64,000 bases of DNA from positions 21,863,009-21,927,008 of the forward strand of contig CM075938.1 of NCBI GenBank assembly GCA_038030265.1, in the 5' to 3' direction. Both the position numbers and the translations under genes were made by a program. Shown piece by piece: positions 40,962 to 52,549 of this stretch (position 1 is the stretch's first letter; each line of letters opens with the position of its first letter). The stretch comes from Corythucha ciliata (taxonomy: Eukaryota > Arthropoda > Insecta > Hemiptera > Tingidae). Below the pieces are notes generated by a model. That model had not been told where the DNA came from. It did no database searches and was given only the letters and a program-made list of their open reading frames with translations.

Positions 40962-41258
40962 TACGAACCGCAGTGTCCGTAGTAAAAGTTTTTTTGTTGA
41001 GTCTTTTAATAGTTGTGGTGGGAGTGAACAAATCGAATCGAAATGAAGCAACGCGTTCGAGAGTCCATCACTTAGTGGACAGACTATAATTACAACCATT
41101 TTGCAGTCTTCTTTATTGGTCGTATGCATTTCAGGCAAAAACAGTGACCCCTCCTCAGCAATTGACCCCTTGCACTGCAAATGACACAAATCAAATGAAC
41201 AATTTAGCTCAAAATTGAACAATGCCCTGACCCGAGCTTTATAGGTCACTTAGGGCCA

Positions 41259-41381
41259 ATTTCACCACCGGGAGTTAAGTTGGAGTTACCTAACTCTAAC
41301 ATTGTTTACATAAATAGTGACGCCTTTTTTCAGTTAATTCCGAGTTAACGTAACTCCAACCTTAACTCTCGGTGGTGAAAT
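41259..41381. repeat. Small inverted-repeat element (123 bp)
   Basis: ATTTCACCACCGGGAGTTAA at the left is matched inversely by TTAACTCTCGGTGGTGAAAT at the right. The end motif GGTGGTGAAATCCACCAT recurs at 58769-58786. Confidence 0.8.
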
Positions 41382-41701
41382 CCACCATAAATTACTTCAA
41401 AAACTGAAAAATGACCAAACCGTGCCTTACTACGGTGTGATACTAACGACCCGCACGACAACACTGTGGGGCCTGTCATGTCTTTTCGACTTTGGCCTCA
41501 TGAATGTACTGGATGTTTGAATCTTTGGTTTAGACGCCTTATCTCATTGAATACTTATTTATTATCATCTAGTTGAAGGTAAGAAAGAAGAAATAATCGC
41601 ATAATTTTATAACCAAACACCAAAAATTGTGTCTTAACAAAGTAAACAGTAAACACACGCTAAACAAGATGTTAAAGGCAAAATTTACATTTTTAACAAT
41701 C

Positions 41702-42535
41702 GGTCGCGGTCAGGTTGCTAAGGAGTTTACACTGGTTGGTGGGCAAACAAAACCCTCCTCTGCCCCCTTCACCATGACGATAACAACTGAGCAGTGACGA
41801 TTGAACTTTAGAGGTAGGGACAATTGCAGGGAGTGAAACGCATTTTTCGTGACGCCGGTCGCCATTACTACACACTAAGGTGACTAAAGGTTTACTATGG
41901 GTGCCACAGATTTCCCCCTGCCCATCGAACGGGAGGAGTGGAGACTGACGTCACCTGCAGTCCTTTGCTCCCAATTGCTCTCCCTAGAGCAGCAAAACAA
42001 CAGCCCAATAACAATTAATAATGTACTGGGTCAAGCGCATAGGCTCTTGGGACTGCTCGTGACGTAGATGAAGGACAGTAATGGCCGAAGATCTGCGGCA
42101 CCTATAGAATGTTTACTGTTTAGTCACCTTGACTACACGCCATCTGTTATTAGGTCTCACCCAACAAAAACATTGACAAATTGATACTTGATCAGTGAAA
42201 AAGTGATAAATTCCCCTTCCGTCCTCTCTATGTGAATGATAACAGTAGGTGTGTAATGGCGGAAATGCCGGCTTCACATGTCTCTACAGCTCCATTCGTT
42301 TCTAGCCCGGAGCTGCACTAGCAGCACTGAAAGTACTAACATTTCAGTATTTTTTCGCGTTATTTCACATGATAACCCGCGAGATTACAAAAATTCGTGT
42401 TGCTCGGAGTAGTCCGGGACGACAAATGAATAGACCTTTTCTCTCTCTCCACCCTACCTACATTCCATGATTGAACTATGAACTTCATTACAAGTTTGTT
42501 TGCCCACCAACCGACCTGATACCCTGACCGCGACC
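41702..42535. repeat. Foldback element (0.83 kb) carrying a nested inverted-repeat element
   Basis: Outer ends GGTCGCGGTCAGG and, further in, GGTTGGTGGGCAAACAAA are matched inversely at 42490-42535. A second element at 41877-42130 sits inside it. Confidence 0.8.
41877..42130. repeat. Nested MITE-like element (254 bp)
   Basis: Ends AAGGTGACTAAA and TTTAGTCACCTT with further inverse matches (GGTTTACTATGGGTGCC against GGCACCTATAGAATG...). It splits the foldback element around it. Confidence 0.8.
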
Positions 42536-42780
42536 TATAAATAATTGGGTAGCCTACGTTTTTGTGATCATTTATGGGGCTTACTAGTCAAGCAGGAGCC
42601 TTAGCTTATGACACCTGAAGCTCTCCAAGTCCCTAGGAATTAAAATATGCACAGAATATACAGAAGTCCTAGTGTAGTCAGATGAAAATGGTGTTGCGAA
42701 GGACTGTACAAAAGTAGTACAACAAAATCATAATTGTCGTTTTTTGATGGCGGTGAGCGCGAGGGGCGGACAAATTGTCT
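42536..42780. other. 3' flank of the antiporter gene
   Basis: Lies downstream of the stop on the minus strand; it should hold the 3' UTR. No canonical AATAAA is obvious. Confidence 0.4.
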
Positions 42781-45700
42781 TCACGCACCACCTCCCACCA
42801 CCGCGGCATTGCTAACGATCGACGATCTTTTCGATCGTCGTCCATCCAGTGATAAGTCATCACCGTCCCTGCCGATTGTGATGTCTCGTAGTGAGGGACG
42901 CGTTGACCGACGCCAACCCGTCGCCGGTGGTGGAGCTTCCTCGGTCTTGGTGAGAAACACTTTGCCGAAGGCGGCGATAATAATGGCACCGATTGGCGCC
43001 GCTATGAGTATGGACAGGATGCAGGTGAGCATAACTGTTTGACCCCATTCGGGAGCGTCACCCTCCCAGTCTTTGACTATTTCGTAGGCTACGGGTGCTA
43101 GTGCGGCCTGTAAACAATAATTTAAAAAAATAGTTTTATTTGGTTGCAAAGAGACAGAAATTTCACTTATTTGGGATTTGACAAGTGCCCAGTAGTTCAG
43201 TGCACGAGTTACGGAATTATACTCTCAAAATATCGTCCCCTCAACCCTCGGCGTGAATGGTCATATGAAGCGCTTACCTGCACCGAAGCTTTGGACATCC
43301 ACGCTAAACCACAAAATATTTTTTCCCTCATGTTCAGAATAGTGCCGTAGCCTGAGACCACTGTTGCTCCAATCCGCACCTTCAAATTCAAGGAAATTGA
43401 GTTCAATTTTTCTCAACATTTTTATCTATAAATGTATTTAAACTCACCACAATACTGACAAATAATATCCCGATGGCTTCAGCCACGAAAATTCCGTCCA
43501 TTTCGTCAAATTTTATTTGAGTTCCAGTTAAACCAAACAGGATAGGCTCGAAGATCATCCAAATAATTTCAAAACCCGTCGCTACTGGATTCTAATGAAA
43601 AGGAGAATGAGGGGGGGGGGGTGAGCGATATTAAATTCATAGAAATCGTGATATTAATTTGATTACATCTTCCATTTCCCAGCCAGTTTTCGTGTAGGCT
43701 ACGCACGAGAAAAATGATGCGGCCACAACCCCTAAGGGACCGGCACCGTCGATGCCAATGTGCTCGCTACCAAACACGGCGACGAGCCCACCGCCCAATA
43801 GAAGGAGCAGCCTCATGGGTACGACGTAGGGCTGTCGCGATAAAGTCAATTTTCAATTTTTTAAAGTAAATTTTAAAAACGTTTGGTGCTTACGTCGTCT
43901 TTTTCTGGGACATAGTACGACAGGAAACCCCACACGACTCCAAACAACAGGCCAACAAAAACTGAGAGGGGCGCCAGAAGAATGTTGAAAGCGAGCGAGT
44001 CTGAAACAGTGAAAAAATACAGTTATAGTGTGTGTGATGCAATAAGGGGTGGGGGCGAGTAGACACTCACTCGAATCGAAAAGTATACTTTTCAAAATTC
44101 CATAAACCGAGACGGAGACGGCATCGTCTATCCCAGAAACCGCGATGACTATAGTAGGGATACCCTTGGCTACGCCGTAGCCTTTATTTCGATATTTAAT
44201 TAGGGCCGGGACGACGACGGCCGGTGACACGGCGGCGATAACAGACCTGTGAAAGCGACGATTATTCTATCGATAATAATAGTTTTTTTTTTGGGTAAAA
44301 TAATATAAATTTTTGCTTCATACCCCAGAAGAAAGGCCCAAATTACCGGCAGATTCAGTATGTAAATCGACATTACCGCCACAACGACGCAGTCTATCAC
44401 CCAAGGTATGAGGGCCAGCCGTAAAACGGACCAGAGCAATTTCCTCATAATTTTTTCTTCCAAATCGAGACCAGCTCTCGTGAGAATCACAACTAGGGCA
44501 ATTTTCCTGCGGGTCGAGTAAAGAGTAACGCCAATTGGATTAATGAAAAACAAATTAAGTTTCTCCTTGGAAGATGACTCCGAAGAAAAAGTTTAATTAC
44601 GTTCATTAAAGCAAACTTTTTTAAAGAGGGAGTGGTGGGGATGGTGATGCTAAAAAAAGGCGGACCGAAAAAAAAAATGTTGATCAGCTTGTTTATTTGT
44701 AAGCCATGTTATTGGATTAGAGAGGGTGAAAATCTTCTCTGTTCTCTCGCAATTCTTTCCGTGAATTGAACTGGTAGAGGAATGAAGGCAGAGCACGCCA
44801 ATTTCATTGGAAACTATTCTTGTATGCACTTCAAACTGATGTTTCAGCGCGGAGGGATTTATCCCTTTTTAGATGGGGAGGGGGTGCGGGATTTCCCAGG
44901 GGGTTTTAGCGGGCGGGCGGCGAATAGGGTTGAAGGGCTTTTTAAAGCTGCGAGAAAGCTAGGACTATGGACAAGGGTTACCATCCGGTTTTAAGAGGAC
45001 TCTTGTGGTAAGAGGGGATGGCCATTTCAATGGGAGAATTATCTGATGCTAATTTTTTTTTTTTTTTTTTCGTGATGTATGTGATGTTAGAAATTCCGAC
45101 CATTAGCCAAAAATACGTCTTAAAAAAGCTAAAAAACTTACAACGTGGCCATGAATTTCCCGCCCCCACCTCAATAACTAGAACACAACTCGTAGCTTTC
45201 AGCATTTCAGCCCAGCTCAGAAGCTGACTGTTACGCTGATTACATGGAACTTCTACCTTGAATATCGAATATCCTCGAACTTGATTGACGACTCTCCAAA
45301 CTTGGAAGAAACGGAAACCTTCAATTAACTGGCGACTTGAATGAAACTGGATATCTTGCTCCCTACCCCCTCTCCTCTCCTTTGAACTTCGGGAGACTTC
45401 TGGCCTTTCTCTCAGGCTTAGAGAGACCTCTCCGAATGGCTTAGGAGGGGAGATGCCCAGGTATAGCTTTATCTTCCCTGGGAACGCCTGGCACATGGCT
45501 CGGGAAAGCTGGAAAAGGCCCAATAAATCTGGGCCCAACGCTCTTCCTCTTCAGTCCGTATCACCACGTTGCGACGCGGACTGATAACGGTGTCATTGTT
45601 TCTTCACTTTATCTTAATTACTAGAAGATCAGCAGCCCACGGTCTGGAAGTTCCTCTCTCCTCCCCATACCCGAGAAAAAGTAGAGATCATTGATCAGGT

Positions 45701-48700
45701 AGACACCGAAAAAAGAGTCACCCCCTTTTCCACTAAAAACCTTGAATAGGGGTTGATCGGAAAAAAGCTACTAGGATTTTCCCAGGATATATAAGGCCTC
45801 CAACCCGCTCCCCTCGCACACCTACTAATTCAACCTATGGGTGAGTGGTGACGGGGGGGGGGGGACTTGGTACGGACCCAAACTGAACTAAACTGTTTTT
45901 CTTTTGTGATCGCGATATTTATCGCTATAGCAAACCCCCGACCTCTTTAAGCCTTTCCTCACCACCCATTATTGCCCTTTTCACGCACTCGACTCTTCCA
46001 TTCCCCTTATATAAACCCATCGCATTACTCTCTTAACCTAGAGGGTGGACCTTCTAATAGGTTTTCCATCCCTGAGATTTAAAATTGGAATTAAGACCCT
46101 CCCTCTCCACAACTGCCCTTGAGCAACAACTCATTCAACGTTTTTGTTTCAAAGCTGATTGGTGGGTAGGGAGAAACCTCAAGCGAAGCTTGATTTTCTC
46201 ATTTAAAGGCAAAGCATTGAAACAGAAGGCTTTCATTTATCGTATAAATTGGGTAGAGAGCCAAATGCCCTGAATTTTGGGGGGTTGCGATGGTGAGGGG
46301 TAAAGGTTCCTTTCAAAAATTCAGTCACGTATTTCTATACCTACGCCCTTGTACACTAATTTGTATTTTAAGCGTATAATATTATTGACTCGACCCTTTT
46401 CTTTCGATCCTTTTTTTTTGAAAAATAGCCATAAAAATTCTACGAGGTCTCTTCTTCCATAGCAACACATGTAACAGAATGGCTCCGACGTAATTTAGCC
46501 CCCCTCCTTCCACCCAACACACACACCAATTCCGCCAAATATACCACTTCAACACCCCACAGTATTATTGAGATAACGCGGGTAGGCAGGAGTTGTTTCA
46601 AGAAAAAAAAAAAAAAAAAAAAAGTGGACAGCTCTCCCAGAAAATGGAACAAATGATGGGAGAGAAAGGCTCTTTGCTCCCGAGAGAAGAGAAGAGCTTG
46701 AAATTGAGGGTTAGAAATGGACGTTATGAAAAGCGAAAATGGAAAACTCGGCAGGGGGCAAAGCGAACGCCCCGAGGAGGGGGTGGGATTGGGAGCGAGT
46801 GTTATGGAAAAAGTGTTGAGAAGGAACCCACTAAGTGCGTGGCAAATGGAAGGGTAATTGGAGTAAATTTAGTAAGATTATAGGCAGTCGTATTTTCCAC
46901 CGTATTTAACCAGTCGAATTTGGAAATTGGATGGGAAGGGGTGGCGTGGAAAGGGTAGAACGACTAAATGCGATATAAATTGGGCACTGGCCTCCCTCAC
47001 CAACAAATCATGGCTATGGGAGTGGGGCAAAAACGAAGCAAAATAAGTGGCATGCGCCTCTATGGGAAATTATTGGATTTCGTATCATGGGAATTCATAA
47101 CGAGTCCATCCTTCACGAAATAAACTTTTATTCCGCGAAACCTCTCCCGTTTCCCCTTCACGTATTAAACCCGATGCATCAACACTGATGAAAGGATGAA
47201 ACGTTAAAACGAATAAAATTCAAGCACTTCACCCCGAAGCAGTAGCAGTGGCGCCGAAATGGTGTAGCACAGAACTCTTAAATTGGACCGACCCACAACA
47301 CATGGGAGCCCCCCTCCCATTCATCCCCACTGCATTACCATCCGCCGGCTAGCTAGGAGTATGACGAGAGGCGATATATGGAGAAAAACGCCTATTCACA
47401 GCAGAAATAGAGAAAAATCTCTATTTAGAGGCTCAGACTGGGAAAACTCGTGATAATTCGGGGTTAAAATCAAGAAAAGTCGGTAAAAAGCTTTAATTTG
47501 CGGATAATGTGTGAATAAATCACTAAAACTGAGAAAAACACTAATTCGTGGCTAAAATTAGAAAAACATTAACTCCCGCAGTCCATCCTAAAAGTGGGAT
47601 AAATGTTAATTTGCGGCTAAAATTGAGGAAAAGTGTTAGTCGGCCGCTAAAACCCGGAAAACCCACTCATTAGCGGGTACGATAAGAAAAAACGCGAATT
47701 TGTGGATAAAGTGTAGAGTGCAGACAAACTCTAATAAACAGCTAAATTTGACAAAAATCACTAATTCAAGGCTAAAATTATGGAAAACGCTAATTCCCGG
47801 CTAAAATTGAGAAACACGTTAATTCGTGGCTAAAATTGACAAAAATCGCTGATTCTTGCCTACAAAGCAGATGAATCGTTCCGCAGGCTCAGTTAATATC
47901 AAGAATAACGCCAATTCGTGGTTTCTTAAGGCAAATTCGTGACTAAACGTTTACTACTAACTAAACTTTTGGTTTTAAAGAGTTGATTTTCGGATAATAA
48001 AGAGCTCAATTGCCGCTAAAATTAAAGAAAATACACCAATTCTTAAGTCAACCAGCACGGCAGAGTATCTGAACGCAACTCGCGAATTCGCGGCGAAAAA
48101 ACTGAGAAAAGTTCGAAATTAAGGCCGTAATTGAGGAAAACCACTACTGCGAGGCTGAAGTTAAGAAAATATTGATAATTCGCGGATAAATTTGTGAAAA
48201 CCCTGTAATTTGCAACTAGAAAAAACGTAATAAAGCGCCAATTTGTGGATCAACTTGAGAAAAGCCGCAGATTCTCCAATGCTAAAATTGAGTAAAAACG
48301 GTGCGTACTTAATAGCTGCTAAAACTAGGAAATAAAGCTAAAATTGAGAAAAAACGCTAATTCATGGATCTGAGCTGAACCTAAGAGCCTAACTAAAACT
48401 CAGAAAACCCGCTAATTCCCGGATAAAATTAAGGTAAATCCCTCACTCACAGCTAAAATTAAGAAAAACGCTAATTCGCGGATCAAGTAAAGAAGAAATC
48501 AGCGAGTTTGCGGCTAAAACTGAGTAAAAACGGTCATTCTCGCCTAAATTGAGAAATAATTCGCGGCTCTAACTGAGAAATCTCGCTATATTTCCCGGCA
48601 AAAAATTTAGACAATCGCTCATTTGCAGGCCAAAATAGTGAAAAAGCGTAATTTGCACTAAATTTGGGCTAAAGTTGACAAAAGGCACTCATTCTCAGAT

Positions 48701-51700
48701 TAAAATGGTGGAAAACGATTGTAAAATTCTAGGATTAAAATGAAGAAATCCACTAATTTACAGCTAAAATAAAATGGAAGCTGTAATTGGTGGCTAAATG
48801 TATAAAAGCTATAATTAATGGCAAAAATTGAGGAAAATTCCTCATTCACTACAAAAATTTGGCAAATTACCCGCTAATTGTACGTTACTGAAACTGTTAG
48901 AGCGTGTTCCTAAATTCATCGACGTGAGGGAAATGTGAGGGAAGGCTATGTAAATCACGATGGACATTTTTACTCATTCTGCTGATTATAGGAACATTTA
49001 CATATAGGCTATGGAGGGGGGGGGGTCCATAGACGTACAATATTATTGCACAAACTAGTCTGCGCAATATTTTGTATCCAGATGTCTACAGAATAAGAAC
49101 GAGTTGCACATTATATTGTGCAACCCATCAATACAACCCACAAACGATCAATTTTATTGTACAACCCCTAGTTGGCGCAATATTTATTGTACGTGTATGG
49201 GCATGGGCTGCTCAAAGTTAAGAAAGCGCCATTTCGCAGAAGTTCGCAGTTTTACCGCCGAGGGCAACTGCCCACCCCTGTCCTCCGCTGGCTAAGCCCA
49301 TATGCCTCCACCAGGTTTCCATACCGCCCCCCCCCCCTACACCATTATCACTGCATTACTTTGACTTTTTGACTCCAATTGCTCTTCTAGCGCTAATTCA
49401 CAGTTGAAATTGAGGAAAACCCGTCATCATTCGCAGACAAAGGTGAGAGAAATTGCCACAAAATTGAACCATTTGTAGCTAAATATCCTCGAAATCGTAT
49501 AGTAAGTTTTGGGTCAAATATCCGTGAAATTGTAAGCTGTGGGGCTTTAAACTTGTATTTGAGAGATCCGACTGAAGTGCCCCGACGAAAAACCGCAAAT
49601 TCTTGAGGCAAATATCAGCGACATTTGGAGCTTCCTGTCTGAAATTCAGGATATTTCACGTTTCTCGTCTTAATTTCGCGACATTGAAAGTTTCGGATTT
49701 TTTTTTTTCAGTGGCCGAGGATGACGTGCCCCGACGGCGCTCGGGGCGCTCAAAGACTGTCGTCACATTACATGTCTCGGAGTCAAAAACTGCGAAATTG
49801 CAAGTTTCGCCGGTCTTTGCTTCATAAAAATTACAATTTCCTGGTCTTCATTTTCACGAATTTGAAAGCTTCGGGGATTTTTATTTTATCGTACTTTTTA
49901 TTCTTTCTTTGTGACCGCCGAACCTGAAATGACTGGACACGATTGCGATGAAGAGACGCAAATTCTCAACATTTTAACATTTTAACATTTTTCAGTTTGG
50001 AATTGGGAAATTCCCAGGATTTTAAGCAAGCAGTACCCTAAAGCCGGCTTTTCATGCAAGCTTTGAAAAGCCTAGCTGTGGGCTTCCGAGTCCACAGCTG
50101 CCATTGGACAGTTAGCCATTTTTGGCACGTGAATGGTCGATTTTGATATTTTGAATGCAGTGCACGAACGAAAAATAGCTCACAGCTATTTTTAGGTCAT
50201 GTACATTTGGTTTGATTTTTCTCCGGAATAGCCAGTTGCCTATTTTTAGCACACAAAATAATAGTCAGTTTGTAAGTTTCAAATCGTGAATCATCAATTT
50301 TGTCATTTTTGGCGAGATTATCGGTTTAGCCGTTTTTGTTTTTCGCAAACAGTCCGTTAAGCTACTGTTTTTTTTTGTTTTTTCCCCATTTTTTGGCACG
50401 CGAATGATCGATTTAGCCATTTTAAGGAGGATCTTGGTCTGTTGAGGCATTTCAAGGGCTGCACGAATCGTCAGGTTAGCCATTTTTAGGGTGCGTGAAG
50501 TCAATTATATTCCCGAGTGGGAATTTCCAGTTCAGCTATTTTTAGCGCACAAATAGTCAGTTCAGCCATTTCCAAGTCGTGAATCGTCAGTTTTGCCATT
50601 TTTGGGTGAGAGTGCAGACAGCTTAGCCGTTTTTATTGTGGGAATCGCCGGTTTTAGCTATTTTTAGTTTTTTTGTAGAGCGAAGTCTCGTGATTTCTCA
50701 TTGCTCTGTCTTTTTTAATATTTTAGGAGGAGTTTGATGATGATGAGGTACTATAGTAGATCGGTGATTAAGGACCGGCAAAGTTATATGAATTAAGATA
50801 AAAAGTAATTTATAAACGCGGACAAAAGAGGGGTGTACTTTGAAAGAGAAAGGATGGGGAGGCGGTCGGGAGGACGTACTGGAGAATAAACTATGCGTGT
50901 GATTAGATTCCCCTTTTCTACCTCAAAGTTACGGTAGGAGAGAGAGATATTAAATTTACGCAAAGTTCGGGATTTTAAAATGAAGGTGTGTGTGTGAGGA
51001 GAGGAGAGGTTCCGGAGGTTTTTGTCAACCTTAAATGCTTCAGGACCCACCCTCCCTTCATCAGTTGGTATGAAGGGGACGTAATTAATTAGCGTCCAGG
51101 TAAAAGGAAATAGTTTCCGTAATAATTTAAATATTCAATTACCGGTGGGTTTTAAAATTCTCTGAACTCCCACATTGAGTTAAATTTATCGGGAGAAACA
51201 AAAATTATGACAAGGCCTTACCTCAAGACAGAACAGAACGACGCGTATCCCCCTTGAATGTCGATCAATCCGACGTTCTGCCACAGCATTCCCGTTAGAA
51301 GCATCCCGACCAGAGGTGGGAATGAAATCAATCGGAACAGTATCCAACCGCCGAAATTGCACGCGATGCAAAGAACGGCTATGTTAAACAGTTGACCTCC
51401 CGGTGCCGCATCGTCGTCGGCGATTGAATACAGAACACCCCAGGCCAGGAAGCCGAGTAGAAAAAGACAGAAGACGCGGGAAAAATGGCGATAGGTTGGA
51501 CAGAATGGGTAAGGGCAGAACGACTGCCAGTAGTTCGGCTCCCAACCTGGGCCAGTCTCTTTCTGTCGACATCTCGTGCATAGCGTGAACCACCAGGATC
51601 TACAAGAAAAAAAAATTTTTGATTGATTATGACAGTGTGAATGGGGGCCGATTTTTTTATTTGTTTTTTGTACCTAATTTTACTATTTACCATGTTTTTG

Positions 51701-52549
51701 AATATTTTACTTGAGAGCAATAGGGGCTTTGTCTATAATATGATAAGAATAACTGCGGCTAAGTAGATAGCTGTTAGGTCATAAAGTAGCAATCGCTTAG
51801 AAGTAGATAAGAAAATGAAAGAAATGGTAAACGTAAGCTCGAAATTATTTTAAACCCGTTAATTATTCGTTTAGTGACACACTGGCATGCATGACTGATT
51901 AACATTGTGAAACTCACTCAGCTGGCTGATCGCGTCGTTCAGCGTAAGACGATCCTTTATAGCTTTCATAGAACGTGCCATCTGGAATATTTCATGAAAA
52001 TTCCTGTGACAATGCTGCTCATAGAATTTTATTGAAAACGAACCAACCGAAAGCTGGGGTGATATTGGGCACACTCTCCCCATTAACGAGGATACTCTTC
52101 GGTGGGGTGGCTATGCTTGAGTTCGTACTGATTTTTCTCTCCACCTTTCCATCGTCCTGTGAGACGGCCGGTGGTGAGGGACTAATGCTGACTTTACGAG
52201 ATGGCGAGCGTGACCGATTTCCATGATCCGACTGAGTTGCGTCAGCCGATTGTATCACGCTCAGGCTGGTTTTTCGTGACGAGTCAGTGCTAATTTGCTG
52301 CTGCGGCTGGTTGTGGTGGTTCTCACGTCCCGTTTCATTGCCGACGGTGACCGACGACGGGTAGTACGTCGAGGTTATGTCGACTGCTGATGGTTTCACG
52401 TTGGCGGTTGGGTCATTATGTGTGCCGTAACGACGGCGTCGACTGTGCGCCACGGCCGACTCATTTGAACCGTTTTCGTCATTTTCGAAAGCTTTGTTCG
52501 TGTGGCCGTGTGAACCCACGATTGTGTCGTGGGCACCCTCCTCTGGCAT
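42781..52549 (-). CDS. NHA: SLC9B / NHA-type cation-proton antiporter, complete, ten coding exons (715 aa)
   Basis: Exons in transcript order: 52549-52048, 51981-51918, 51599-51222, 44506-44324, 44246-44071, 44000-43894, 43831-43667, 43591-43448, 43379-43278, 43107-42781; 2148 nt, every junction in phase. It exchanges Na+ or another cation (possibly Cl-) for H+ across plasma or organelle membranes in the CPA2 fold. The first ~185 residues are a Ser/Asp-rich cytosolic tail. Then come a Cys/Trp-rich segment, the first helices (FLAWGVLYSI, PGGQLFNIAVL), PPLVGMLLTGM, ALVVILTRAGLDL, AVSPAVVVPALI with GYGVAKGIPT, the key acidic pair in SGIDDAV (D416-D417), and REKIFCGLAWM-KASVQ. This matches animal NHA1/NHA2 throughout. 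ATG 52549 follows a CAG acceptor, so a 5' UTR exon lies upstream. The exon 1 donor (GTTGGT) is weak. The 6.7-kb intron 44507-51221 is repeat-filled. Confidence 0.96.
44507..47379. other. Antiporter intron, left part, no nested gene recognised
   Basis: Contains homopolymer T and A runs (45051-45070, 46603-46623) and a G run near 45855. A 186-codon minus-strand frame at 44978-45538 has no recognisable domain and contains a poly-Lys stretch from an A run, so I do not call it. Confidence 0.45.
47380..48900 (+). repeat. Family A ~30-bp repeat array in the antiporter intron
   Basis: About 1.5 kb of units such as CTAATTCGTGGCTAAAATTAG, GAAAAACACTAATTC and CTAATTCCCGGATAAAATTA. It is the same family and orientation as 22730-23830 but sits in a different gene. 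Confidence 0.85.
48901..49389. other. No gene recognised; GGGCAACTGCCCACC motif
   Basis: G run at 49015-49025. GAGGGCAACTGCCCACCCCT near 49258 matches motifs at 58970-59030 and 61850-61920, probably ends of one transposon family. Confidence 0.45.
49390..49900. repeat. Degenerate repeat (GAAATTG...AAGCTTC units)
   Basis: Phrases such as GCGACATT, GAAAGTTTCGG, TGCGAAATTGCAAGTTTC and TTGAAAGCTTCGGGG recur in a loose ~40-60-bp pattern. Confidence 0.55.
50120..50690 (+). repeat. Degenerate ~30-bp repeat, family B
   Basis: Units like GCGAATGATCGATTTAGCC and AGTCAGTTCAGCCATTT with ATTTTTAG recur every 30-60 bp. Same family as 33300-34330. Confidence 0.75.
50691..51221. other. Antiporter intron, right end, no gene recognised
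   Basis: Ends at the donor (GTAAGG on the minus strand) of the antiporter exon at 51599-51222. Nothing else recognised. Confidence 0.45.

Noticed and set aside
42734..43042. 102-codon plus-strand frame
   Set aside because: Antisense to the last exon of the antiporter gene.
44978..45538. 186-codon minus-strand open frame in the antiporter intron
   Set aside because: No recognisable domain; contains a poly-Lys stretch produced by an A run and low-complexity Arg/Ser; likely chance.
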